This document shows positions 35,289-43,473 of a DNA stretch of 64,000 nucleotides, one piece after another. The DNA comes from CAZLMW01 sp964560875. Lineage in GTDB: Bacteria; Myxococcota_A; UBA9042. The position numbers and the translations under genes were made by a program. Under the pieces are notes generated by a model that was given only the letters and a program-made list of their open reading frames with translations, was not told the origin of the DNA and ran no database searches. The stretch lies in assembly GCA_964560875.1 (NCBI GenBank), contig CAZLMW010000006.1, forward strand, positions 1 through 64,000. Reading direction: 5' to 3'. Each line of letters begins with the position of its first letter. Within the stretch, counting starts at the first letter, position 1.

Positions 35289-36710
35289 TCAGCGGGTGAG
35301 GCGACCGACACGACGCAGCGCGGGCCAGGCTCCGGCGAGCAGCAGCCCTGCCAACAGAAGCAGCACAAACACGCCGATAGCCACCCGCGTCACGAGCTCG
35401 CTCACCGGCTGGTCTTCGAACGCAAAGCCGGGGATGGAAGGCGTGTTGGCGGGGGCGAAACGTTTGCCGGATCTCGCCAGTGCGAAGAAGTGCTTCTGAA
35501 ACACGCGGTGGTGGGCGTCGACCTGTTTTTCAAAGATGCGATGGCGCGTGGAGCCGGACCCGGCGATGTCTTCGAGGGCGACCTGGACGATAAGCGCAGG
35601 GGACGAGAACCGCAGGTTGTCGAGCAGGCCAGCGCGGCGGTCGAGCGCGACTTGCATCTCTTCAACGACGGGCGCGGCGCGCTTGGCGAGGGCTTCTTTG
35701 ACCTCGATGAGCTCGGAGGCGTACTTGCGGGTCTTGGTGTTGCGGTCATGGCGACCCCGGAGGCCCGCGAGTTTGCGTTCCATCTCGTCGGCGGCTTCGC
35801 GCGTCTCGTGCACCAGCTCCATGCGCGATGGCGGTGGCACGACCGAGTCGATCGCCGCGTGGACGAGCCCGGGTAGTACGACGACGAACACCAGCCAGCC
35901 GCCGACCAACACGAGGGCGTTGCGCTCCGATGTCCCGCCTCTCGCGTTGACGAACACCGACGCCGCGAACCAGACCAGCGCCCAGCTGACCACCACGGCG
36001 GCATACAAGGCAGCGTGCAGCCACGCGTTGGGCTGTCCCAGGTCCGCTCCGCCGACGATTAGACCGATCGCGGCGAGCACGAGCGCGGACACACATACGA
36101 GGACGGCACGTGCCGCGGCCTTACCACCGACGAGATCGCGCTGCGACACCGGCTGGGAGAGGAGCATGGCGAGCGTTCCGCGTTCTCTTTCGCCGCTCAG
36201 GAGCTCGTAGGAAAGCGCGATGACGAGCAGCGGGAACAAGACCACGAAAACGAAAGCCGGATCGAACGCGCCGGATAGCAGTCGCGTCGGTCCGACGATG
36301 GCGGATTCTGTCTCCCGCTCGCTGACGAGGTGGGCTGCGGTGGATACAGCGAAGGACTGGGGGCGCAGCGAGCGCTGACCGACGGCGATGGCACCGAGCG
36401 GGTTGGGCGGCAAGACGATGAGCTGCGCGGCGCCTTCTTCTCCCATCCACAGCGGATCGCGCGGATCGCTGGCGGCGAGGGGCTCGTTGGAAGCGGCGGC
36501 GACGTCGAGCGCCTTTCGGGTCGCTTCGTAGCGGGCCTGGTGATCGCTGACAGCCTTTTGTTGCGCCGCTCGAGTGCCTTGGGCGAGACGTCCACCGGCG
36601 GCGGCAGCGATGACCACGGCGACGGCGAATGCGACAAGCATCATCGCGGACGCCCGATCGCGACCGAGGATGCGCCACTCGAGTTTGAGAACGGTGCGCC
36701 AGGCGTTCAT
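35289..36710 (-). CDS. ABC-2 type permease (DUF3526-like), second of two
   Basis: 473 aa from the ATG at 36710, overlapping the preceding permease stop (ATGA). One TM helix near the N-terminus, a long periplasmic segment, then about five C-terminal helices. After the second helix is the motif ERERGTLAMLLSQPVSQRDLVGGK, typical of ABC-2 permeases in which ERGT precedes the coupling region. It contains a long charged extracytoplasmic helix (ETREAADEMERKLAGLRGRHDRN). It forms an exporter with the ATPase at 38156-38863 and the sister permease. Substrate unknown. Confidence 0.85.
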   Translation of the reverse strand: MNAWRTVLKLEWRILGRDRASAMMLVAFAVAVVIAAAAGGRLAQGTRAAQQKAVSDHQARYEATRKALDVAAASNEPLAASDPRDPLWMGEEGAAQLIVLPPNPLGAIAVGQRSLRPQSFAVSTAAHLVSERETESAIVGPTRLLSGAFDPAFVFVVLFPLLVIALSYELLSGERERGTLAMLLSQPVSQRDLVGGKAAARAVLVCVSALVLAAIGLIVGGADLGQPNAWLHAALYAAVVVSWALVWFAASVFVNARGGTSERNALVLVGGWLVFVVVLPGLVHAAIDSVVPPPSRMELVHETREAADEMERKLAGLRGRHDRNTKTRKYASELIEVKEALAKRAAPVVEEMQVALDRRAGLLDNLRFSSPALIVQVALEDIAGSGSTRHRIFEKQVDAHHRVFQKHFFALARSGKRFAPANTPSIPGFAFEDQPVSELVTRVAIGVFVLLLLAGLLLAGAWPALRRVGRLTR

Positions 36711-38140
36711 ACGACCCTCACACGGCGGGCCGATGCGAGCGCGAGACCGATGGCGACGACCAGCCAGAGCAACAACGCCACGATGCTGACCAGGTGCGTC
36801 GCAGCGGCCTGTGCAATTGCGGGAGCCGAGTAGCTGAAGGGCGGCACTTTCTGCCACAGGTCGGGGCCAGCCTTGTAGTCCCACCCCTTTGCGCCGCCCT
36901 TCTTGGCGAAGGCTTCGTTGAGTTGGTCGACCAGCCCCTTGCGCCACGCCTCAGCGGCCTCGGTGAAGCGGCTGTGATGGTGGTAATCGGTCCCGCAAAG
37001 CCCGGCGGAGAGCGCGCGCATCGCGACGTAGGGCGAGAGGACGCCGAACCATGCAACCGCGCGCTCCTGGGCGGCGATCTTCGCGTCGAGCGCACGGATG
37101 TGGTGGTCGTAGACGCGGTCTTCCCATTGGGCCTCCGCCTGCAACTCCAGCCCGGCCATGAATGAGCCTGCGACCAACATTCCGGTCCCTGACAATCCCT
37201 CTTTCTTCATCAATTCCACGGTTATCGCCTCGATTCCCTTTTCGCGCCGGGTTTTGCCGTCCAGGCCATTTGCGAGGCTGCTGTGCACGGCCCGCCCAAC
37301 TTCGGCGCGGCTGGGCAGTGGCGCGATAACGGCGGCGGCTTCGGAGGCGACACGGGGCATCGCGAGGCAGAACACGCCCCAGACGGCGACGAGGGCCACC
37401 AACGCGGCGCGGGAGGATCGCGCGGCGGCCGAGACATAGAGGGTCAGCCCGGCGATGGTCGCGAAATACACGCCGTACCCGATTCCGAGCGAGGCCAGGC
37501 GCAGCATCGTGTCGCCGTCCCCGCCACCGAGCCACCACAAGACCCCGATAATCGCAGCGGCGGCGGGGGTGAGCAGGGCGAACAGCACGACGAGCAGGGC
37601 GGCTCCCTTGCCCCACAGCAAGGTCTTCCGATCGACGCCGGTGCTGAGCAATTGCCGCAACGTTCCGCGTTCGCGCTCGCGGCTCCACGCGCCATACCCG
37701 ATCGCGATGATGAGCAAGGGCACGAGCAGCAGTAACACCGATGCCACCGAGAATGCGCCGAGTCCCTGCACGCCGGCGCCGTCCTGGGCGCGCGAATGAG
37801 ACGCGAGGTTGCGGCGATGCGCTTCGACCTTGACCGACTGCCCGAGGAACGCGGAGACGCCGGGATCGATCGCGGTCGCGGTGCTCGTGGGCGCGAAAAC
37901 GTGGGTGCCGTAGTGCGCGGCGACGTGCGGGTTCTTGTCGCCCTGGGTCTGCCACTGGTCGGTCGCGCGTTCCTGTGCATGTTCGCGGGCGTGCTGGGCG
38001 CGCAGGGTTTGTTGGACCCCGAACGCGAGCGCTGCGGCGCCGAGGATCACGACCAGCACGACCAACACGCGCAGGCGTCCGTCGCGAACGATCTCGCGGA
38101 GTTCCTTGCGGGCGATGGTGGCGACCAGCGATCTGGACAT
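36707..38140 (-). CDS. ABC-2 type permease (DUF3526-like), first of two
   Basis: 477 aa, 15 nt downstream of the ATPase gene. An N-terminal TM helix (VLVVLVVILGAAALAFG), a large periplasmic loop, then about five helices; the RERERGTLRQLLSTGVDRKTLLWGK motif marks the coupling region. It has the same layout as its neighbour, so the two probably form a heterodimeric membrane unit. An extracytoplasmic segment with WEDRVYDHHIRALDAKI suits the DUF3526 type. Substrate unknown. Confidence 0.85.
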   Translation of the reverse strand: MSRSLVATIARKELREIVRDGRLRVLVVLVVILGAAALAFGVQQTLRAQHAREHAQERATDQWQTQGDKNPHVAAHYGTHVFAPTSTATAIDPGVSAFLGQSVKVEAHRRNLASHSRAQDGAGVQGLGAFSVASVLLLLVPLLIIAIGYGAWSRERERGTLRQLLSTGVDRKTLLWGKGAALLVVLFALLTPAAAAIIGVLWWLGGGDGDTMLRLASLGIGYGVYFATIAGLTLYVSAAARSSRAALVALVAVWGVFCLAMPRVASEAAAVIAPLPSRAEVGRAVHSSLANGLDGKTRREKGIEAITVELMKKEGLSGTGMLVAGSFMAGLELQAEAQWEDRVYDHHIRALDAKIAAQERAVAWFGVLSPYVAMRALSAGLCGTDYHHHSRFTEAAEAWRKGLVDQLNEAFAKKGGAKGWDYKAGPDLWQKVPPFSYSAPAIAQAAATHLVSIVALLLWLVVAIGLALASARRVRVV

Positions 38141-38155
38141 GACAGCGTCGAGCCT

Positions 38156-38863
38156 TCAGTCGTGCATATGCTGCAGGTAGATGCGCTCGAGATCGGTGTG
38201 CGAGACGTCGGCGGCCGCGAACTCGTCGACCAGCTGCCCGCGTTTCATGATCCCGATACGCGTGCCGACTTCCCGCGAACGAAACAGGTCGTGCGTGGCC
38301 ATCAGGACGGCGACGCCTTCATCGCGGAGCGACGCCACGAGGTTGGAGAACTCGTTGGACGCCTTCGGATCGAGGCCGGAAGTCGGTTCGTCGAGGAGCA
38401 GCAGCTCCGCCTTGCGGGCGATGGCCATGGCGATGCCGACCTTCTGCCGCATCCCCTTGGAGTAGGTGCCGACAGGGCGTTCGACGAAATCTGGTGGCAA
38501 CCCGGCCCGGTCGAGGATGGCGCGCAGCCCTTGTTCATCGCCGTCGTTGCAGCCGGCGAGCGTCGTGAAGTAGTCGAGGTTCTCCAACCCGGTGAGGTTG
38601 GGGTAGAGCATGACGTTTTCGGGGATGTAAGCCAGCGCGCGCTTGGTCTGCAGGCCGTGGTCGCGGACCTCGAGTCCCTTGATCTTCGCGCTGCCGGCCG
38701 TCGGCTCGATGAAGCCCAGGAAGAGCTGAATGGTCGTCGTTTTGCCGGCTCCGTTGGCGCCCAACAAGCAGAACACTTCGCCCGCGTCGACCTGCAAGTC
38801 GAGGCCGCGCAACGCGACATGGTCGCCGTAGTGCTTGATGAGTCCGGCCGCTTCGAGAATCAC
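38156..38863 (-). CDS. ABC transporter ATP-binding protein
   Basis: 235 aa. Walker A GANGAGKTT (about residues 35-43), Q-loop region FIEPTAGS, signature-like YSKGMRQKV, Walker B LLLLDEPTSGLD and H-loop MATHD are all intact. It resembles ATPases of the NosF/ABC-2 exporter group. It lies 3 nt downstream of the DAHP synthase stop and 15 nt upstream of the first permease, so it bridges an aromatic-biosynthesis operon and an export operon. It powers the two DUF3526-like permeases. Confidence 0.93.
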   Translation of the reverse strand: MILEAAGLIKHYGDHVALRGLDLQVDAGEVFCLLGANGAGKTTTIQLFLGFIEPTAGSAKIKGLEVRDHGLQTKRALAYIPENVMLYPNLTGLENLDYFTTLAGCNDGDEQGLRAILDRAGLPPDFVERPVGTYSKGMRQKVGIAMAIARKAELLLLDEPTSGLDPKASNEFSNLVASLRDEGVAVLMATHDLFRSREVGTRIGIMKRGQLVDEFAAADVSHTDLERIYLQHMHD

Positions 38864-38866
38864 CGA

Positions 38867-39961
38867 TTAACTCCGCAGTGACGCGCGCAATTCGGCGACG
38901 CGTGCGACGAGGTCGAGCAACTTGGGCAGCTCGTCCAGTTCGAGGGCTTGAGGTCCATCGCACAACGCGCGTTCCCGAGCCGGATGAAAGTCGACAAGCA
39001 CGCTCGTGGCACCCGCGAGCACGCCCTGGCCGGTCACCGTAAACACGTCGAGCAGGCCATCGGGGTCGCGCGCCAAACTGCCGACGCTGTGCGACGGATC
39101 GATGCACACGGACAACCTTGTGTGGCGCCTGACGACAGGCACATGCGCGAAGTCGACGAGGTTTCGATGCGGGTCGCCCAGGTGCGTCTTGACCCCGCGC
39201 AGGCAAAACAGGATGCGCGCGTTGCCCTCGGACGCCACGTACTCACACGCGTTGAGCGACTCTTCGAGCGTGATGCCCATGCCCCGCTTGAACAGCACCG
39301 GGAAGCGCGGTTGCTGACCGACCGCCTTGAGCAGCTCGAAGTTTTGCGTGTTCCGCGTGCCGATCTGGAGCAGCACGCCGGTCGGGTTGCCCGCATGTTC
39401 CAGCGCGGTCGTGATCTCGTCGATGTGGCGCGCGTGGGTGACCTCCATCGAGATGACGCCGATGTCGTGTTCGCCCGCCAGCTCGAAGACCCAGGGCAGG
39501 CAGTCCGCTCCCAGCCCCTGGAAATCGTAAGGACTCGTACGAGGCTTGTAGGCGCCCATGCGCGTCGTTCGCAGCCCATGTTGTTGCAGCGCCGCCATCA
39601 TCTCGCGCACGGACTCGCGGGAGTCGACCGCGCACAAGCCGGCGAGCACCTGGACGTGTTTTCCGCCAAATGTGACGCCGTTGTAGGTGAACCCGAGATC
39701 GCCGTCGCTGGCGTCATGGCGGCCGATGCGGCGGTATTTGCGGGACACGCGGACGACGCGGTGAACGCCGGGCAGGTCTTCGAACGCGCTGTCAGGGACG
39801 GTCGCGGTCTGCCCGATGAGGTGCACTTCGCTGAACGCCAGTTCGTCGCCCGCGAACGAGAACGTCCGGGTCTGGATGCCATTGAAACGCGCCGCTGCCC
39901 GCTCCACATGCGCGACGGCGGACTTGATATCGGCCTGTTCGGCAGAGAGCACGATGATCAT
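38867..39961 (-). CDS. aroF: 3-deoxy-7-phosphoheptulonate (DAHP) synthase, AroF-like type I-beta
   Basis: 364 aa starting in an ATGA overlap with the preceding gene. The order of motifs fits type I-beta DAHP synthase with an N-terminal ferredoxin-like regulatory domain: YKPRTSPYDFQGLG, IGTRNTQNF, PVLFKRGMG and the metal-binding DPSHSVGS. The usual GPC(A/S)VES reads GLCAVDS: the Cys remains but the Pro is Leu and the Glu is Asp, a mild deviation. It catalyses condensation of phosphoenolpyruvate and erythrose-4-phosphate, the first shikimate step. Pairing with a prephenate dehydrogenase-chorismate mutase suggests regulation tied to tyrosine synthesis. Confidence 0.9.
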   Translation of the reverse strand: MIIVLSAEQADIKSAVAHVERAAARFNGIQTRTFSFAGDELAFSEVHLIGQTATVPDSAFEDLPGVHRVVRVSRKYRRIGRHDASDGDLGFTYNGVTFGGKHVQVLAGLCAVDSRESVREMMAALQQHGLRTTRMGAYKPRTSPYDFQGLGADCLPWVFELAGEHDIGVISMEVTHARHIDEITTALEHAGNPTGVLLQIGTRNTQNFELLKAVGQQPRFPVLFKRGMGITLEESLNACEYVASEGNARILFCLRGVKTHLGDPHRNLVDFAHVPVVRRHTRLSVCIDPSHSVGSLARDPDGLLDVFTVTGQGVLAGATSVLVDFHPARERALCDGPQALELDELPKLLDLVARVAELRASLRS

Positions 39962-41136
39962 GACGGGTCCGGGTCGGTGGCGACGGGGTTGCGGCTCGCA
40001 GGCACACGAAGACGGGCGCTGAGGTGCTCGTTGCTGCGGCGCTGCAGGATGCGGGATTGGCGCATGATGGCCACGAAAATGTCGCGAATGGCCCCGGGAT
40101 CGAGCCCAAGTTCCGCCGCACGTTGCGCTCGGTCGTCGAGGAGCTCACGTTCGCGCTGCGGATCGTGCACGGCTTTGCCGGTCTTGGCCTTGGATGCGGC
40201 GGCGCGTCGGGCCAGGGTCGCGCGTCGGGCGAGCAGCTGCAGCAACTCGGTGTCGAGCTCGTCGATCAGCTCGCGGGTCTGCACGAGGTCGGCGGCGGGC
40301 GCGTCGAGGCCGGGGATCGCCAGCGAATCGCCGCGTCGTCTGCGTGCCGCACCCGAGCTCGAAGCGATCGCCCTGTCACGCGCTGGTGGCTCGGCGAGGT
40401 GCAGCCGTTCGTCCACGTCGGAGAGCGCGTCGAGAAAACGCCGCCGCGTCGGTCCAGCGTGCGGGTTGTCGTTTTGAATCGTGACGAAGAGGTGGCCGGC
40501 ATCCGAACGCACGGCCTCCACGGCGCGGGCGATCGCGCGATAGGAGGCGGGAGCGGTTGATGTGTCCGGCTGCGGGCCGAGCTCGAGCAGGCCCTTGGCG
40601 ATGAAGAAGACCAGCGCATGGGTGTTGGCCATGTTGCGGTCATGGGCGTCGGCGTCCTGGCCGATAACGTCGCAGCCGATCCGCCGATAGAGGTCTTCCA
40701 CGGCGCGCACGGCGTCGGGATGGCGGTCATTGCTGCAAACGACGGCGCTGAGCGGCCTCTCACCGCGCGCCAACGACACAGGTCCGAACAACGGGTGCGT
40801 CGCGACCCAGGGCACGGCATCACCGAGCAGCTCTTCCATCGCCTGTTGTGGCCCCAACTTCACCGACCCGACGTCGACGACGATGTGCTCGGGGCCAACC
40901 CAGGCAACCAGTTCACTCAGCCGTTTATTGAAGCTGTGGACCGGCGTCGCGAGGAAGACCGCGTCGACGTCATCGGTCAGCGCGGCCACGGAATCTGCGC
41001 GGTGTGCGGCCGGGATGTCGACGTGGGGATCGAGCGCTTTCCAATGAACGCCCGCGCGACCGACCAGGTCACAGAACGCCCGTCCGAAGCGCCCGTAGCC
41101 GAGCACGCCGATCGATTCGATGCGAGTCACTGCCAT
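39958..41136 (-). CDS. tyrA: Prephenate dehydrogenase-chorismate mutase fusion
   Basis: 392 aa from the ATG at 41136. The N-terminal part is a Rossmann dehydrogenase (VLGYGRFGRAF, GxGxxG; THPLFGP; NDRHPDAV) of the TyrA family. The C-terminal 100 residues form an AroQ-type chorismate mutase helix bundle (TRELIDELDTELLQLLARRATLA ... DPQRERELLDDRA ... IMRQSRI). In E. coli TyrA the mutase is N-terminal; here the order is reversed. Together the two activities convert chorismate to 4-hydroxyphenylpyruvate. The stop overlaps the DAHP synthase start. The linker between domains is Arg/Ala-rich. Confidence 0.9.
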   Translation of the reverse strand: MAVTRIESIGVLGYGRFGRAFCDLVGRAGVHWKALDPHVDIPAAHRADSVAALTDDVDAVFLATPVHSFNKRLSELVAWVGPEHIVVDVGSVKLGPQQAMEELLGDAVPWVATHPLFGPVSLARGERPLSAVVCSNDRHPDAVRAVEDLYRRIGCDVIGQDADAHDRNMANTHALVFFIAKGLLELGPQPDTSTAPASYRAIARAVEAVRSDAGHLFVTIQNDNPHAGPTRRRFLDALSDVDERLHLAEPPARDRAIASSSGAARRRRGDSLAIPGLDAPAADLVQTRELIDELDTELLQLLARRATLARRAAASKAKTGKAVHDPQRERELLDDRAQRAAELGLDPGAIRDIFVAIMRQSRILQRRSNEHLSARLRVPASRNPVATDPDPS

Positions 41137-41159
41137 GACGTGGACCTGTCTCGCCGAGC

Positions 41160-41861
41160 CTACTTCGACTCCGCACCGTCGCCGCGGCTCATGAACCAGA
41201 CGAGGCCGACCGCGAACAAAACCAGCCCGAGCAAAACAGGCAGGTCGCTGGAGCCGAGCGGGCCAGAGTCGCCGGTCGTCGTGTTCGCGGCGGCGGGGGC
41301 GGGGGCGGCTTGAGCCGGGGCCTGTGCGACCGGTGGTACGGCAGCTTGGGGGGCGGCAGCTTGGGGAGCGGCAGCCTGGGCGGGACCGCCAGCTTTGGTG
41401 ACAGCGGTCTGGATGGACGAAGTCAGCTTGGAGATCCCGTCGCTGTTGGGCCGGTAGAAGAACGGAAAGCGCGGGTGCCCGCTGTTGATCGCGGTGTCGA
41501 TGGCGCCGGCCTTGTCGAGAAAGAAGATGCGCGGAACGTAGTTGCCCGAGGCCCCAAAGCGTCCGGCCAGCCAGCCCGGCCTCTCCTCGTCGTTTTGCAG
41601 CACCATCACGGCGTTCTTGCTCGCCGCAAGCAGCGCCGGGTCCGACATCAGCGGCGCCATCTTGCGGCACTTCGGGCACCAGTCCGCGTAGACGACCAGG
41701 CAGATAGGCTTGTTTTCGGCCTTGGCTTTCGCCTCGGCCTTGTCCCACGGCGTCCACTCGATCGGCGTATCCCAGTGAATCGGATCTGCCGAGGCAACGA
41801 GGGGAAATGCCGCGCCCACCAGGAGCGTTGCGGCGAGGGACAGGATCAAGCGTCGGTGCAT
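41160..41861 (-). CDS. Membrane-anchored thioredoxin-like protein
   Basis: 233 aa: signal peptide (1-25), a thioredoxin-fold domain with active site W61-C62-P-K-C65, then an Ala/Pro/Gln-rich linker carrying a 15-nt repeat and a C-terminal TM helix (LPVLLGLVLFAVGLVWFMS). The layout places the redox domain in the periplasm, tethered to the inner membrane at its C-terminus, unlike TlpA, which is tethered at its N-terminus. It may act in disulfide handling for the many Cys-rich exported proteins, or in cytochrome maturation (inference). It lies 23 nt upstream of the tyrA-like gene. Confidence 0.85.
   Translation of the reverse strand: MHRRLILSLAATLLVGAAFPLVASADPIHWDTPIEWTPWDKAEAKAKAENKPICLVVYADWCPKCRKMAPLMSDPALLAASKNAVMVLQNDEERPGWLAGRFGASGNYVPRIFFLDKAGAIDTAINSGHPRFPFFYRPNSDGISKLTSSIQTAVTKAGGPAQAAAPQAAAPQAAVPPVAQAPAQAAPAPAAANTTTGDSGPLGSSDLPVLLGLVLFAVGLVWFMSRGDGAESK
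41340..41384. repeat. 15-nt tandem repeat, 3 copies, inside the thioredoxin-like gene
   Basis: GGCAGCTTGGGGGGC (41340-41354), GGCAGCTTGGGGAGC (41355-41369) and a diverged third copy (41370-41384). They encode the AAPQA pentapeptide of the linker before the TM anchor. Confidence 0.9.
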
Positions 41862-41893
41862 TGTTTGGTTCCGTACAATTCGTTCGAGCTGCG

Positions 41894-41980
41894 GGCGGTC
41901 CGTCGATTTGGCGGTCCGTCGATTTGCCAGTCAGCCGAGATGCCTGTCAGCCGAGTTGGAAGCCGGCCGATTTGGCGGTC
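41894..41980. repeat. 16-nt intergenic tandem repeat between kbl and the thioredoxin-like gene
   Basis: GGCGGTCCGTCGATTT occurs twice in perfect tandem (41894-41909, 41910-41925), followed by degenerate copies (CAGTCAGCCGAG, TGTCAGCCGAG, GGCCGATTTGGCGG) to about 41980. The array fills most of the 124-nt spacer and extends almost to the kbl stop. No gene in the spacer. Confidence 0.85.
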
Positions 41981-41985
41981 GTGGA

Positions 41986-43179
41986 TCAGCTGACCACGCC
42001 GAGTTTCTTGCCGATTTTGACGAACGCGGCGACCGCGTCGTCGATGTGTTTGTCGCTGTGGGCCGCCGAGATCTGCACGCGGATGCGCGCCGCGCCCCTG
42101 GGCACCACCGGATATGAAAACCCGATGACGTAGATTCCTTCCCCGAGCAGCTCGTCGGCCATCTGCACGGCCAATCGCGCTTCGCCCAACATGATGGGGA
42201 CGATCGGGTGGGTGCCGGGGCGGATCGCGAACCCGGCCGCTGTCATCGCGTCGCGGAACCGGACGGTGTTGGCTTCGAGTCGGTCGCGCAGGGCCGTTGT
42301 CTCGCTCAACCTGCGGATGCACGCCAGCGCGGTCGCGACGATGGGCGGCGGGACGCTGTTGGAGAAGAGGTAGGGCCGGCTGCGCTGACGGAGCAGGTCG
42401 ACGATCTCCTGGCGCGCGCTCGTGAAGCCGCCGGATGCGCCGCCGAGGGCCTTGCCCAGGGTCGATGTGATGATGTCGACGCGCCCAACAACGCCGCAAT
42501 GTTCCGCGGTTCCGCGTCCGGTGGGACCGAAGAACCCGGTCGAGTGGCTGTCGTCGACCATCACCATGGCGCCAAACTTGTCGGCGAGGTCGCAGATGCC
42601 TTCGAGGTTGGCGATGTCGCCGTCCATCGAGAACACGCCGTCTGTCGCGATGAGTACACGCCGCCGATCGGATGTCTCTTCGAGGATCCTTTCAAGCTCG
42701 GCCAGGTCGGCGTGTGGCCAGCGGTAGCGCTTGGCTTTGCAGAGGCGGACGCCGTCGATGATGGACGCGTGGTTGAGCGCGTCGGAGATTATCGCGTCTT
42801 CGGGCCCCAGGATCGTCTCGAACAAGCCGGCGTTGGCGTCGAAACACGAGCTGTAGAGGATCGTGTCGTCCATGCCGAGGAACGCGGAGACGGCGACTTC
42901 GAGCTCTTTGTGCACGGTCTGGGTGCCGCAGATGAAGCGCACGGACGAGAGCCCGTAGCCGTATTCGTCGAGGCCGTCCTTGCAGGCCTGTACCAGCTGC
43001 GGATCGTTGGCGAGCCCGAGGTAGTTGTTGGCGCAGAAGTTGACGACCTCGCTGTCGCCGCCGGCCACGCCGATGTCGGCGCCCTGCGGTGTCTGGATGA
43101 CGCGTTCGTCCTTGTAGAGCCCGGCTTGACGGATCTCGTCGAGGGTCGCGCGGAACTGGGCGGCAACGGTGTCGAACAT
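41986..43179 (-). CDS. kbl: 2-amino-3-ketobutyrate coenzyme A ligase (glycine C-acetyltransferase)
   Basis: 397 aa from the ATG at 43179, chosen because GGAG lies 6 nt upstream; the length equals typical Kbl. PLP-dependent alpha-oxoamine synthase with NFCANNYLGLA, the DDSHSTGFFG motif and the PLP lysine in TSTLGKALGG. It converts 2-amino-3-ketobutyrate plus CoA to glycine and acetyl-CoA in threonine degradation, normally with threonine dehydrogenase (tdh), which is not visible here. It is separated by a repeat-filled 124-nt spacer from the downstream thioredoxin-like gene. Confidence 0.93.
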   Translation of the reverse strand: MFDTVAAQFRATLDEIRQAGLYKDERVIQTPQGADIGVAGGDSEVVNFCANNYLGLANDPQLVQACKDGLDEYGYGLSSVRFICGTQTVHKELEVAVSAFLGMDDTILYSSCFDANAGLFETILGPEDAIISDALNHASIIDGVRLCKAKRYRWPHADLAELERILEETSDRRRVLIATDGVFSMDGDIANLEGICDLADKFGAMVMVDDSHSTGFFGPTGRGTAEHCGVVGRVDIITSTLGKALGGASGGFTSARQEIVDLLRQRSRPYLFSNSVPPPIVATALACIRRLSETTALRDRLEANTVRFRDAMTAAGFAIRPGTHPIVPIMLGEARLAVQMADELLGEGIYVIGFSYPVVPRGAARIRVQISAAHSDKHIDDAVAAFVKIGKKLGVVS

Positions 43180-43429
43180 GCGCATCTCCGTGGCGTGCAG
43201 CGTCGGCTGCGATCGGGCCGCGAGTCTTCCGTAGCCGTCCGGCGAGCGCAACATGACGATTCCGCTACCAGTCGGCGCGGCTGGCGGCTTTTGCAGCGGT
43301 GATGAGGCGGTGCAGCCCGTCTCACGCGGCAGATTCCGCTAACGGTCGGGATCGCCTTGGGGTTCTGACGTCTCGTGCGGCTGTTGGGAGCCGACACAAA
43401 CCGACTCTTCCGCCAAGTCGAGACGGCGG

Positions 43430-43435
43430 TATAGT
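43430..43435 (+). promoter_or_regulatory. Possible -10 box upstream of the PQQ dehydrogenase gene
   Basis: TATAGT, 38 nt before the ATG at 43474, in the divergent kbl/PQQ dehydrogenase spacer (43180-43473). No convincing -35 is seen 17 nt upstream, so this is weak. Nothing else was recognised in the 294-nt spacer. Confidence 0.3.
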
Positions 43436-43473
43436 TCGCCGCGTCTGCCCCACACCACGCCGGAATCGTGCCC

